Assembly (NCBI GenBank): GCA_027922465.2
Contig: BQMF02000213.1
Span: forward strand, 310,001-374,000
Source of the DNA: Turritopsis dohrnii
Lineage: Eukaryota; Cnidaria; Hydrozoa; Anthoathecata; Oceaniidae
Direction of reading: 5' to 3'
DNA length: 64,000 bases
The stretch's first letter is position 1; every line of letters starts with the position of its first letter. Below, piece by piece: positions 43,780 to 54,886 of the stretch. The position numbers and the translations under genes were made by a program. The notes below the pieces were generated by a model. It saw only the letters and a program-made list of their open reading frames with translations. It had not been told where the DNA came from and did no database searches.

Positions 43780-44464
43780 GATGTAGGTGCCAAAATGATG
43801 ATCTCATTTCAGTTTGTGAAGCAAGACTTGACCATCATCGTGAAAGACAAGCTGCTCTTGACGCTACAGTTCAGGATTTGGACTTTTAGTGTAGGTCCCT
43901 TCAGGAACAGTGTGAAGCTGTCATGGGTCGCGGGAGAAAGACCTTCTCCAATACCTCGATGAGATCAAGGTTGTGCACCATGCCAAATCATGGCAATGTG
44001 TTTGTTGACAATCATTGCAAGGTTATTTTGAGAAATCGTGCAATTCTTTGCAATGTTGTTGACGAGCCTGTGCTTGGCACTTCTTTCTGCGCGTTTTGGG
44101 GGTGTTTAGTCAGATTCAGCCTCTTTTGATTGCGAAAAGATTTTTAACCGCCCCAGAAATAGAGGCACTTACTAGTCTGTGCAATAAGTTTGGTGAGAAA
44201 TGTCATTCCCAAAGGAAACCATTACGAGGAAGATGCACGAACTTATTTTCGATGTGGCACGATTTGTTCAACAGCACAAGACTATAGGATTTTTAAGCGA
44301 GGAAGACAGTGAAAGCCTGCACAATTTAGCCAATAAGCAGCTAAGTTGTATGGCATTAGGGAACAGAAACTGAAGCTTGTGCTGCTCATGCGCCGTTTGG
44401 AACAGTTAAGTAAGGTGCGGCGATGTGTTCAGTGTAAGGAAAATGATGAAAAGGCGTTCTAAAG
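43780..44464 (+). pseudogene. C-terminal part of the same transposase, fragmented
   Basis: It carries on after the PHD finger in several frames: HGNVFVDNHCKVILRN, then LIAKRFLTAPEIEALTSLC, and KMHELIFDVARFVQQHKTIG followed by FLSEEDSESLHNLANK. The last block has the SEE--ES pattern expected of the third catalytic acid region. After it comes RRCVQCKENDEKAF and GKCYVCGHVREE, two C-x2-C pairs. At least four frame breaks. Confidence 0.55.
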
Positions 44465-44512
44465 AGCAGGTAAGTGCTATGTTTGTGGTCATGTAAGAGA
44501 AGAATGATAAAT

Positions 44513-44558
44513 TTATAAGAGTATATATAATGTATATATAATACATATATAATATATA
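44513..44558. repeat. AT-rich microsatellite
   Basis: Imperfect GTATATATAATGTATATATA-type repeat, directly before a Helitron 5' end. Confidence 0.85.
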
Positions 44559-44559
44559 A

Positions 44560-47500
44560 TCTTATTATAATAATCTGCGATTGTGCATCCGGTTTTTATT
44601 TTAGAGAGTGACATATTTACTTTTTTTTCACGGTCAAAACCTTCTTATTTTTTCCCTTTTCATCGTAAAACCACACAGAGGCGAGAGACATTTCTTTTAA
44701 TGTTACGTAATCTAAGTGTGACGTTTAAATTTTTAAACCAATCAAAACACAAGAAATTATTTTTTTTCGCCAATTTGATTGGTTGACGGTTTCCAAAAAA
44801 TAAGTTTGTTAATAATCGATTTTCATTATCGTTTGCTATTTTGACGAAGAAACACAGGTCTGTATACATGCTGTTTATTAAACTGTTTATTGTTTAACTT
44901 TGTTGTTGCATATTTGATTTTATTTTAGATTAATAAAAGAACAGTAACAGTGTAAGTGATTAGTTGTTTGTTTACAATGTGGAAGCATATTTAGAATACA
45001 GAAGAAGTGCATTGAAGTATTTAAAAATTGGCTGTGCAGAACGAACGAACAGGTCTATACAAAGTAGTATTATCATAAAACTGTTATTGTTTAATATTTT
45101 AGATTAATAAAAAACAGGTGAGTTATGTATATATGTGTTCAAATGTTTGTTTACGTTTTAGTTATCAAACTAGTATCCCGGGTAAAAACTTTTAACCGAA
45201 CTTAACTTTGAAAACATTAGGTCAAATCTGTCATTCTTGTGGTACGTACGCGTCACTCGCCACCCATGTTCAGTATGCGTTGTGTCACAGAATTTAACTC
45301 GTGTAAAAGTTTCTTTTCAGGCATTAACTTGTTATTAGATTCAGAAGATTAAAAACAGAAACAAATAGCAACATGGCTGAGAATAATATATTTATACGCA
45401 GAAGAGAAGTAACTTTAATGTAAAAAAAATGGCAATATATAACACAGAACTGTTTACCCAGACATACGATACCAAACATTGAATAACATTACAAAATGTG
45501 AATTGAAAACAAATTGATACCTTCCAACTGTGTTTCTTTCGTGTGGAAGTTACATTATACAGCAACCATTAATGAATTTTTGAAATGATATATAGTCTGT
45601 TCTTCCCAAAACCATCAACGTCATGATTAAAACCATGAGTTTCATTTCTTTATGCTTTTTTTTATTATTACCTAAAAAATTAATACTTGAATTGTAATAC
45701 CGAAAACCTAATCATGCTATAAGAATATTGAAATAAACAACAACAACAACAACAACAAAAAAATGCAATTCAACTACGCATTTATCCTAAAAACAATAAC
45801 TCAAAACAACAAAACACCGTAATAGTAATTGTAATACTGTAATACCGAAAACCTAATCATGCTATACGAATATTGAAATAAACAACAACAACAAAAAGTG
45901 AACTTCAACTACGCATTTATCCTTAAAACAAAAATTTACCCAGAAGATAAAAAGCCACAAATAAAATCATAAAATCATGCCAAACTTATATACCCAGGTA
46001 CGTAAACGATTACCATAACACAAAATAATGCATAAACATTTCATTGCACAGTAATTACTAATGAACTTCTTAAATACATAATCCATTCACATCTACCTTA
46101 TGAATAATAATTAAAAACACAAACGTAATGACAGAATTTATATATCTAAAGAGTTTATAAAAAATTGAAAACAACCACATTTTTAATCTCAGTTAAAATC
46201 TCCTCTGGCTAATTCACAACAGTTAAACAACCCTTTATTCTTATTTATCCAGCATACCAACTGTGTTATAACTAAATAGATTTATACTATTTTAACTTTA
46301 GCTGAACTTCAAACAAAATGGGATACCTTTCACTGCCAATTCACATGTTAGTAAACTAAACAGCATTGATCATCTTCTGTAGACATTTTCAAACACTTCT
46401 AAACTCTTTACTTCTTTATTCATACCTGTAAACAAATTACTAATACTTTATTTACTTTCCAGCACAATCATACATAGGTATTTATAAAACACTTTCGCTA
46501 CCATTTTTTTTAAGTGAAATACATAAAACTGCTCTCTTCGTTTGGAAAAACTGCTAAACTTTCTGTATTTTCCAGTAGAATTTGTACTTTTTGGCAGGCA
46601 GACAAAAGCATCAAGCATCGATATAAATTAGATACAATAGATACAATCAGACAGCATAACACATTCCCCACTTCCACAGCGTCATGAGAAATAAAAACAT
46701 TCATAGCTGTAGGACCATTTTTAATGTAATAATAGCACGCGTTACCAAAACAAATTTCTCTCGGCTTCCTTTTCATCCAGCAGCATATACACATACTAAA
46801 CGACAGAATAACTGAGACATCCACTCAAAGCTAAATCAACTAATCTTTAAAAACTAAATTAAAACCATTCCTTACTGTGTAAATAAACATGAAACTGCAT
46901 TTCTCCACTGCACTTTCTTCTGTATAGCGATATTTGATAACTAAAACGTAAACAAACATTTAAAAACCTGTTCTTTTATAAATCTAAAATATTAAACAAT
47001 AAAAGTCTTATCGTTCTGCACAGCCAATTTTTAAAAACTTCACTGTACTTCTTCTGTATATCTAAATATGATTTTTCATTGTAAACAAACAACTAACCCG
47101 TGTTCTTTTATTAATAAAAGTAAAAGTTTAGCAATAAACACGATAATAAAACGTTTTATAATAATAACAATACCTTCGTGCATACAAACCTGTGTTTCTT
47201 CGTCAGTTCTTTCGTCGATTTGCTGCCTAAAACAATCAAATTTAAATTAAAATATTCGTATACAAAAAGAAACACGTCTTCTTCGCGAAGTTTCTTGCTC
47301 ACGAAATGATCGTTGACAAATTTCGAACGACTAACATTGCATTGCTCGCACTCCTCCAAAGACGTTTTTCGGCTGATTTCCAGTGCGCAAACCAAAAATA
47401 ACAAAACGGAGGAGCATATACTAATCGCGAAAAATCAAAAAAAGTGTTCTTGCCTCTACGTGAAAAAAAGGGTTTTGACCGTGAAAAAAAAACAAATATG

Positions 47501-47983
47501 TCACTCTCTAAAATAAAAGTGGTATGCACAAATGCGAATTAGTATAATAAGATATCGCTATACAGAAGAAAGTGCAGTGAAGAAATGTAGTTTGATGTGT
47601 ATTTACACAGTAAGAAATGGTTTTTTGCTTTAGCTTTGAGTGGATGTTTCAGTTATTCTGTCGTTTAGTATGTGTATATGCTGCTGGATGAAAAGGAAGA
47701 CGAGGGAAATTCGTTTTGGTAACACGCGCACTATTATTCCATTAAAAATGGTCCTGCAGCTATGTTTTTATTTCTTATGACGCTGTGGAAGTGGGGAATG
47801 TGTTATGCTGTCTAATTGTATCTATTGTATCTAATCATATCGATGCTTGATGCTCTTGTCTGCCTGCCAAAAAGTACAAAATCTACTGGAAAATACAGAA
47901 AGTTTAGCAGTTTATCCAAACGAAGAGAGCAGTTTTATGCTTTTCACTTTTTAAAAAACTGGTAGCGAAAGTGTTTTATAGCT
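44560..47983 (+). mobile_element. Non-autonomous Helitron, 3'-truncated and split by another Helitron
   Basis: It starts TCTTATTATAATAATCTGCG at 44560 after A. Its own DNA is 44560-45169 plus 47553-47983; the rest is a minus-strand relative. Sequence on both sides of the insertion matches one continuous stretch in the inserted copy itself. It stops matching the family at about 47983, before the hairpin, so the 3' end is missing. Confidence 0.88.
45170..47552 (-). mobile_element. Non-autonomous Helitron (2383 bp), nested
   Basis: Complete minus-oriented copy. The left end is CTAGTATCCCGGGTAAAAAC (45170) and the right end GCGAATTAGTATAATAAGA (47552). Host A at 45169 and T at 47553. It belongs to the family of 9168-11808 and carries no transposition gene. 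Confidence 0.92.
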
Positions 47984-48738
47984 CAGTGAATGTGCCATTA
48001 AATTGAAAAATAAAGATACTGCCATGAGTCAGAAAATTCATGATATGGCAATTAATCTTAAAATGATGAAATTGGAGTTTGAAAAGACCATATAGTAGTA
48101 GTGTAACTTCAAAATATTGTGTAATTTACATTGACCAAGATGAATTATCTCAGAATAATTCTTAGGATGTAAATATCGTGTTTGTTTACATTTCCATAAT
48201 GAATTGAATTAGTTCATAGAATGTAACTTATACGTTTCGTTTAGAAATAGTATAGAATTAACATAGATTAGAATGACCAATCAGGAAAATTTTATATAAA
48301 AGCTATATAATTTTTCATGTGATAACAAAACTTTATTACTGTATGTAAAATACTTTTTGATTTCTTCAAAGTTACCAAAAGAAGTCTCGTGAATGTATTC
48401 GGAATGCAGAGTGAAAACCGATTGAAGAGAAGAGAAGAAGAGGAACGATGACTGAAAAGACAGGCATGAAGGAAAAGGGCGTACGTCACCTACAGTAAGA
48501 AAACAGGCATGTGACAAATCAACATGTGCCAGTGCAATTTTTTCCACTTGTGCAGATGCTGGTACGACCTATGTCCCCACATCAGGGTGGACGGGGTAGA
48601 AAGGGTTTTTTTCAAAATTAATGTAATTTTCATATTAATTTTTTTTAATGTTATATTGTTCCAAATATATTGTTGTTATAGTCTTCATTATCATCTTGAT
48701 ATCGCTACAGTTCACCTAAATAGAAAAAACAATATAAA
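47984..48738. other. No clear gene
   Basis: A short stretch at 47990-48090 reads as a helical peptide (MSQKIHDMAINLKMMKLEF) before stops. It could be a remnant of the coiled-coil protein upstream. Nothing else is recognised. Confidence 0.35.
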
Positions 48739-49130
48739 ATAGACTTTCACAAGGTAATTTAACTGACTAGCCCTTTTTTGGACCGAATTGGACCAATTTA
48801 CCCCAATTGCAAGTGCATTTATTGTGAAAATCAAAACAAATTTATGCCATTAACATATAGATATCCCTACAACAGCCTACGTAGCTAAAAAAACAACAGG
48901 AAATATACTTTTACAGGATAACCTACTTGATTAACCCTTTTTCTGGCCAAATTGGACCAGCTTACCCAAATTTGAATTCAATGAATTACTAAGTTATAGA
49001 ATGAATGATTCTCCTTAGCATCTAAGTATCATTTATTATTGACCTAACTCAAAAGAAGTCACAAAAATAGACTTTTACAGGGTAACGTACCTAATCGACC
49101 CTTTTTCGGAACAAAAATCGCCCAAAAATG
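48739..49130. repeat. Three diverged tandem units, about 165 bp period
   Basis: The anchor ACTTTYACARGRTAA recurs at about 48740, 48906 and 49070, each followed by GACTAGCCC / GATTAACCC / AATCGACCC with CTTTTT and then a GGACCGAATTGGACC-like or weaker version. The first two units are closer to each other than to the third. Confidence 0.65.
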
Positions 49131-49709
49131 ATATCAAGATTTAATTAAAATGTCATAGGGCAATGAAATTCTTCATCACACCTACAAAACCGTTACTAAT
49201 TTACACTTTTCAGTGTTGAAATGTGTTGATTTCTTTTTTGGGAGGGGCAAATTTCCCGAAATCCCCTAATTTTCTGACCCCAATCTTATAGAAATTTTCG
49301 CAATTTTTTTTTTATTTATAAGAAATATTAATCACCTATCAAAAGCTTTTTACAGAACTTAAATAGGCACCTTAAGCAAAGACGACGGCAATGTATCTAC
49401 GACGGGGATGACGTCAAAAAAAAGTTCTGCGCATGCGCAAACTCAGATGATTCCCTTGCCATTCCCGTCCACTCTTTCTCTTGAACGTGGTGAGCTGAAA
49501 GAGACGTTCTCGTGACAACGTGAGTAAAAATTGTTTTAAAATCAACTGTTGTGTGCCTTAATCTTGCCTTAAAACAATTATTTTTGTTTCTATTTGATAT
49601 CAAAGCTCAACAAATATGTTTTGTTGTTTCTTTTGCTGCAAATGGCTAATATTTCTGTGTTTTCTTTTTTTTCTTCAGGTAAACAAACCGAAGAGTAAAG
49701 TTAGGCAAA

Positions 49710-50688
49710 ATGGCAGAAGATTCAAGTAGTAACTCAACGAAAAAAAAGTAAGACAGTTATTATTGTACATTATTTTCTATAATTTCATATGAAATGGATT
49801 ATAGAAGGAATTCTCCTCGATCTGGCAACATAGAGATGTGAATAAAATTAGCAGGCTACTGTACTTTGGCTAGCTGAGCCTGGGGTCTATGTCTGATCTG
49901 AAGATCTCTAGTAAAAAAAAAAGCAAAAAAAAGAAGAAGCTCTGAGACTGTTTGTACAAAGAACCCTCTGTCATAGACATCAGAAGCTTGAATTTCTTTA
50001 TTTTTTCAGGACTATTATGGTGTGGAACAACCAAAAAGATGATTATCTGTGCAGGGAAATTCTGTTGACAGAACCTTATAAGTTCAAACCTCGAAGTCGT
50101 GAAAGAGGAAATACTTGGAAAACTATAGCAGATGCATTGAATGCAAGTTCTACTGAGTGTTGTTATTTCAAAGTTGATGCACGAGCTGTAACGGAGCAAT
50201 TTAATTTGCTAATTTCTCATTTTAAAGCAAAAGAAAGGGATGAAATAAATGCAAGTGGCATAAGCCCTGAACAAAGTCCACTTGATGAAGTTATAGAACA
50301 CCTTGTACAACGTGTAGAAGAATGCGAGGAAGAACTACAAAATCAAAACAAAGAGAATTTTGATAAAGTACAGCAAGAAAAATTAGCTGCTGAAGATGTG
50401 AGGCAGAAAGCCATGGAAACCTATGCTGAAACGAAAACAAGAAAAAAAGTTCAAGGTGAAAGTGACGATGATGAATCACCAAAAACTGTAAAGAAACGGA
50501 GGGGTTCTGGATCCGATACAATGCAATACCTAAGAGAGAGAGCTGAGATGGATAAAGAATTGAGAATGCAAGAATTAGAAGTACGGAAAAAAGAGCAAGA
50601 ACTAGCCCAACAGCAGTTATTGCAATCACAACAACAAAATCAACAAATGATGGCTTTAATGTTGCAACTTTTACAGCAGAAAAAATGA
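49710..50688 (+). CDS. Harbinger Myb/SANT-like DNA-binding protein
   Basis: Two coding exons: 49710-49747 (MAEDSSSNSTKKK, donor AA|GTAAGA) and about 50010-50688 (acceptor TTTTTTCAG). A non-coding leader exon may end at ACGTGAGT near 49522. The trihelix-like domain starts IMVWNNQKDDYLCREILLTE and includes NTWKTIADALNAS and RAVTEQFNLLISHFKAK. A coiled-coil, Lys/Glu-rich middle follows, with an NLS-like VKKRRGSGS, and a Gln-rich C-terminus (LAQQQLLQSQQQNQQMMAL). In Harbinger elements the Myb-like protein is known to bring the nuclease to the nucleus and to the ends. The frame is intact. Confidence 0.85.
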
Positions 50689-50757
50689 AGACAACATTTA
50701 GAACTGTGTTTATATATATATATTTTTAAAAACACAAGCAAGCTTTGAGGAGACCGT

Positions 50758-50858
50758 CGGATATCACCTGTGAAGGAGTGTACTTTCTGTATATTCTTAT
50801 TTATATAAATTTCATCTACAGATGTTGAGAAAGTACACTCCTGCACAGGTGATATCCG
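50758..50858. repeat. Large hairpin between convergent Harbinger genes
   Basis: Arms of 31 bp (50758-50788 and 50828-50858) match with one mismatch; the left arm starts CGGATATCACCTGTGAAGG. The loop is 39 nt. It lies between the stop codons of the two converging genes. It could be an RNA 3'-end structure or a small inserted palindrome. Confidence 0.88.
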
Positions 50859-50985
50859 ACCGTTATTGAGATTTGAATAAGGTTTTGTTATATAAAAGTT
50901 GTTTAAAAACTTTAACAAAAAAATGTTACACTAAACTTCTGTTTTGACTTTTTTCAAATTTGAACAGTGAATCTGTACATAATGT

Positions 50986-52059
50986 CTAAATAAAGTAATT
51001 TTCTAATGTAGGTGGGTCTATATCAAAAAACTCTGAAGTCATTGATTTGTATACACAAGTGTGAGCATTTGTTATTAGAGCACACACATAATACATTTTA
51101 CCCACAGCACTAAGTTCGATTTTCAACTTTTTTTTAAAATCCAAGAACGCAAAGTAATTTAAGATATCACCAAATACCCACTCGACTGATGTGCGAACTT
51201 CACTCATGGATTTGTTGAAGTCACGTTGTTGTGGTGTCAAGGGATTTCTGAATGGTACTTGTAGTTGCAGACGCAAAGGGTAGGCAGGATCTCCATAGAT
51301 ACAAAGTGGGTCGCCATTCGGTTTGAGACTATGTTGCGCAAGCAGCTGAAATAGGTTAGACATTGCCAACATTGAACTATCATGTTTTCTGCCCTCAACA
51401 GGTCCGTAAAGGTTTGCTATAAGCCCATTAGGGGCAACTACTGACTGGAACTTGATAGAGTGGACCCGCTTGTGACCATTGTATAAAATTCTTTGATTGT
51501 GACTAGGGCGACAAAGAGGTCGAACTGTGCCGTCTACGAAGCCCCAGCAATTAGTTAAGGCTGCTCCTTTCGCATGTATGTGATTTGCAAATTGCTCTAA
51601 ATTTGGAGGTGATAGCCATACTTGATTAAAATCTTGAAGTAAGTGGGAAAAGTTGTCATATATTCGATCAAGTATCTCGTTTGACATCAGACAAAGCTCT
51701 GGAACTGATCTGCCAAATCTGGGTATCAAGTCAGAATACCTGCATGGGTAGGCAAATCTTTTGAGAAAAACGCAAAGTGCTTCTATCCCAGTGAATTTAG
51801 AATGATTATAACATATAATTTCTTCGGGTATGTGCAGTACTTCAGCAAGTCTATATATGTCGTTCCTATAAAATCTGAATTCGGATTTGCACTCTGCATC
51901 AGACAAATCGTCTAAATCGAATACTTCGTACTTCCAGAAAGGAAAATCTAGATTTTTGCTAGTGTTTAAATCATATAAAACAACAAACTCCTCTGCGTCT
52001 ATTACGCCTCCTGCATGGGCTATCAGGAGAGCTTCTCTTGTTTCTCTGAAAGTAGCCAT
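50986..52059 (-). CDS. Harbinger DDE transposase (nuclease), intact
   Basis: A single 357-codon frame from 52059 to 50986. The start MATFRETREALLIAH fits the length of the family. The N-terminal helical part (EFRFYRNDIYRLAEVL, FTGIEALCVFLKRFAYPCRY) is followed by the DDE_4 nuclease core: NCWGFVDGTVRPLCRP (first D), VEGRKHDSSML, LCIYGDPAYPL (second D) and VRTSVEWVFGDILNYF (E). All catalytic residues are present and no stop or shift is seen. It cuts element ends and inserts at short A/T-rich 3-bp sites. It converges with the Myb-like gene; the promoter probably lies close to the right TIR. Confidence 0.93.
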   Translation of the reverse strand: MATFRETREALLIAHAGGVIDAEEFVVLYDLNTSKNLDFPFWKYEVFDLDDLSDAECKSEFRFYRNDIYRLAEVLHIPEEIICYNHSKFTGIEALCVFLKRFAYPCRYSDLIPRFGRSVPELCLMSNEILDRIYDNFSHLLQDFNQVWLSPPNLEQFANHIHAKGAALTNCWGFVDGTVRPLCRPSHNQRILYNGHKRVHSIKFQSVVAPNGLIANLYGPVEGRKHDSSMLAMSNLFQLLAQHSLKPNGDPLCIYGDPAYPLRLQLQVPFRNPLTPQQRDFNKSMSEVRTSVEWVFGDILNYFAFLDFKKKLKIELSAVGKMYYVCALITNAHTCVYKSMTSEFFDIDPPTLENYFI

Positions 52060-52140
52060 ATTTGTTTACATTTTTGGCGCGTTTCGGAATGCTTTTGCTT
52101 AACGACAAAATCTACGACGGGAAAATGAGGACGGGAGAAA

Positions 52141-52167
52141 TAGGACGGGATAAAAAATCCCGTCCTA
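52141..52167. repeat. Subterminal hairpin of the Harbinger right end
   Basis: TAGGACGGGAT-AAAAA-ATCCCGTCCTA, a perfect 11-bp stem, just inside the right TIR. GACGGGA words recur nearby (52109-52135), so these may be protein-binding sites. Confidence 0.85.
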
Positions 52168-52289
52168 GTACCATCCCGTCGTCTTTGCTTAAGGTGCCTA
52201 ATACCTTTTTGCTAACTTGAGATATTTGAAAAAAGGTAACACAAAGTGAAAAATCTCTAATTTCCCGATCGCATTTCCGAACGTAACAG

Positions 52290-52554
52290 TCGTGTTGAAA
52301 CAGAAGCTTCTAAAAAACCATTCGATGCATCAACACTACTGTACCTTTATGGAAGATCTTTTCGCCAAAGGATATGCCAGAGAAGTATCCTCTGTACAGA
52401 CCGAGATCCAAACCGACAAGAAGTGGTTCCTACCACACTTTGGGGTATATCACCCGCGCAAACCAGACAAGATTAGGGTAGTGTTTGATTGCAGTTCACA
52501 GCACCACAATACATCGTTGAACAAAGAACTAATGCAGGGACCTGATCTTACTAA
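52290..52554 (+). pseudogene. BEL/Pao pol fragment, first part
   Basis: MHQHYCTFMEDLFAKGYARE, then WFLPHFGVYHPRKPDKIRVV, FDCSSQHHNTSLNKELMQGP and DLT are the early RT region of BEL/Pao retrotransposons. It breaks off at the TAA where a Harbinger element begins and resumes at 57881. No LTR or other domain of this element is present. Confidence 0.85.
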
Positions 52555-52789
52555 AGCTGCGTTTCCACTTAAGAAAAAATCAGTCGAAAAAGAACATTTC
52601 GACTAGAAACACGCGTACGTCACGGGTTGCTATGGTAATTTTGTTTCGACTCGAAAACTTCTGCATGGTCGAACAAGTTGAAAATTTTCAACTTTTTCTG
52701 TGGTTTTCGCTCGAAAAATCATTGAGAGCCATTCAAGTTGCTCTAAAAAAGCTGATTTGCGCATTTTTTAAAGATCAACATCAAAACAA

Positions 52790-53846
52790 GGTGGCGACTG
52801 AAAGAGATGATTACTGTGAATTTTCTGCAGAACAAACGCGAGTTTTTAACAACAAAGAAGATGAATTATTAAGCCAAAGGGTAGTAACGTTGAATTATTT
52901 ACAACAACAGCAGTTGCAGCAACAGCAACAGCAGCTGCCTCAACCGTTTCTACCAGCAAGTCAAATAAAGAGCATTCTCGTAAACGAGATGAGATCTTTT
53001 CCAGCAATATGGAATAATAAGTCTAGTTTATACAAGGATCAGAATAAAAAGGTTCAATCATGGAAAGAAATATCTAAGAAAATGTGTATTGGAGGTTAGC
53101 ATTACTATGATATGTCTTGTATGTATTTGCTCACATCTTTGATTTTTTGCTTTGTTGATTTTTTTTAGCCCTACATATTAAAAATCTAATTTATATTTGT
53201 GTTATTTGTTTCAAAATGTTTGCTTAAAAAATGAATAAGAGTAAAAATAAAATGTGCTGATTGAGAGGTTAAGATGTTTTGTTGCAGTCATTAATACATA
53301 ACAGTTTTTATATTTTGCCATTTTAGAAGAAACGTTGAAAGCAGAATGGGCCAAATTACATGAAAACTACAGCAAATGTGTCAGCAGGCGAGAACGTATG
53401 ACCCGAAGTGGAGCTGAAATAAAAAAGCTTCCTACATGTGCATTCTTTGAAGAGCTTTGCTACTTGTTCAACAATCATTTCCACCACCCTCACCTCTACA
53501 AAGCCCTGTACAGTCAGTATCAGAATATTCTCCTGCATCAACATCTTCTGATCCACATGCTATTTTACCTTCTTTGCCACAAACAACTCCAAAAACAAAA
53601 AAGAAAAGGTCAAAAACTGACATTGAAGATCTGCAAGTTACTGTAGACTCCATACTTGTAAATTATATGAAAGAAAATTCTGCTGCAAAATCGCCTGCTG
53701 CTAATATATCCGATGATGCTGACCGGATGTTTTGTTTATCATTAGTGGAACCCTTGAAAGAAATACCCAAGAAAAGAAACCAGTATGTAAAATTCAAAAT
53801 TCAAGAACTCTTATACAAGGAAACTGAAGAAAATATTGACTCTTGA
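52790..53846 (+). pseudogene. MADF-BESS DNA-binding protein of the second Harbinger
   Basis: The first exon ends at CIGG|GTTAGC (53097). It carries a Gln run (LQQQQLQQQQQQLPQPF) and the start of a MADF domain (NEMRSFPAIWNNKSSLYKDQ, SWKEISKKM). The second exon starts after TTTTAG at 53328 (EETLKAEWAKLHENYSKCVS). A one-base shift near 53455 moves to a Pro/Ser-rich region. The C-terminus has a basic KTKKKRSK and a BESS-like motif (ADRMFCLSLVEPLKEIPKKR). It ends at 53846. The N-terminal start is uncertain, since upstream codons overlap the TIR. Confidence 0.75.
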
Positions 53847-54214
53847 AGAGCATATAGCAAAGTAAATAACTGCCCCGAGTCATTACTGTTTGTTTGTCTG
53901 TTTGTCTCTGTATTTTAAAAAGTTGAAAAAGTTACCAATGTTTTTTAGAACAGATGTGCTGACTTTGAGCAGGCATTTGCCTCGTACTTTACTTACTTAC
54001 CTTTTTTTTTTCTTTACAATACATTTACTTTTAAGTAGTGGATTGCACAAGGTCCCATTGCCAGCTAAATGTGTACAGTTATTAACTCTCCTGCCTAGTT
54101 TATATCTTAATTATATTTCATTCTGCTTGTATGTTAGATCCAAACATTCAATAACATAATAAAGTTGAATCGAATGATCTTTATCCATGTTTGGATCTTT
54201 TTAACTCTTGATCA
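53847..54214. other. No gene; remnant between Harbinger gene and Gypsy fragment
   Basis: GATCCAAACAT at about 54138 and ATGTTTGGATC at about 54188 form an 11-bp inverted repeat near the junction. No LTR is recognised. The DDE core of the Harbinger nuclease is not found here. Confidence 0.45.
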
Positions 54215-54880
54215 GTGAATATTTTGTTGGCCTTGGTGGAAATGGTTGTCTTGGATTGTCCCATACCTGGTTGTGGATTCCAAACAAATGATGTTGAGGT
54301 CGTTGGTGCTGCTGCTATCCTGAACCTGCATGCACACACCCACACTGCTACACCTACTACTGCCGCCCCTCACCTACAGAGAGCACCCAAGCTGGAGGGT
54401 CCAAGGATCGGGCTGAATGCCACCTCAGAGGACTGGAACGCATTCATACGTAGATGGGACACTTTCCGAGTTGGATCCGCGATACCAGCCCCTGCTGAGT
54501 CAACACAACTTCTGGAGTGCGCTCATATCCAACTGATGAATATTATTCTCCGTGCTGACCCCACCTTCACTACCCGTCCGATTGCTGACGCGTTGCCGAT
54601 CTTCAAGTCCCGGAGAAGCTGAAAAGAGCACACCATAGCAGAGAAGTCCCAGAGCAAACCGTCACCATCGCTGGAGGAACGTGAAAAAACTGCCCCTTGT
54701 CCGGACTGCGGGCAGACCTATCACCTATTCAGTAAGAAGTCGCGTGGATGGAATTCCAATCCTCATCAGCGATGTGAAGGATGCTGGAAGAAACTACGCA
54801 GCCGAAAGCGTGTCGAGAACAGTTCCATCGGACTCGCAGACTCTGACCCTTTTGGTCAAATCTCCAGCATAACCAACAAG
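54215..54880 (+). pseudogene. Gypsy-type gag-like region
   Basis: The N-terminal part has a C2H2-like pattern (LDCPIPGCGFQTND with HAHTH). Next is a gag core, LEGPRIGLNATSEDWNAFIR then RWDTFRVGSA. A TGA at 54620-54622 ends the first frame. Another frame gives a zinc-ribbon-like CPDCGQTYHLF and QRCEGCWKKLRSRKR near the pol start. GC content is visibly higher than in the neighbours. Confidence 0.65.
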
Positions 54881-54886
54881 AAGAAT

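Larger units (their letters stand above)
49365..52199 (+). mobile_element. PIF/Harbinger transposon, apparently complete
   Basis: 2835 bp with 24-bp perfect inverted repeats (AGGCACCTTAAGCAAAGACG...; 49365-49388 and 52176-52199) and a 3-bp AAT duplication (49362-49364, 52200-52202). It has the two genes expected of the superfamily: a Myb/MADF-like DNA-binding protein on plus and a DDE nuclease on minus, converging on a hairpin. Neither frame is broken. TSD length and gene pair fit Harbinger. Confidence 0.92.

Noticed and set aside
44513..44558. Promoter-like TATA tract
   Set aside because: It is an imperfect AT microsatellite directly at a Helitron insertion point, with no gene start downstream.
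46510..46824. 104-codon minus-strand frame
   Set aside because: It lies in the inner Helitron; the corresponding part of the outer copy (47640-47950) is not open.
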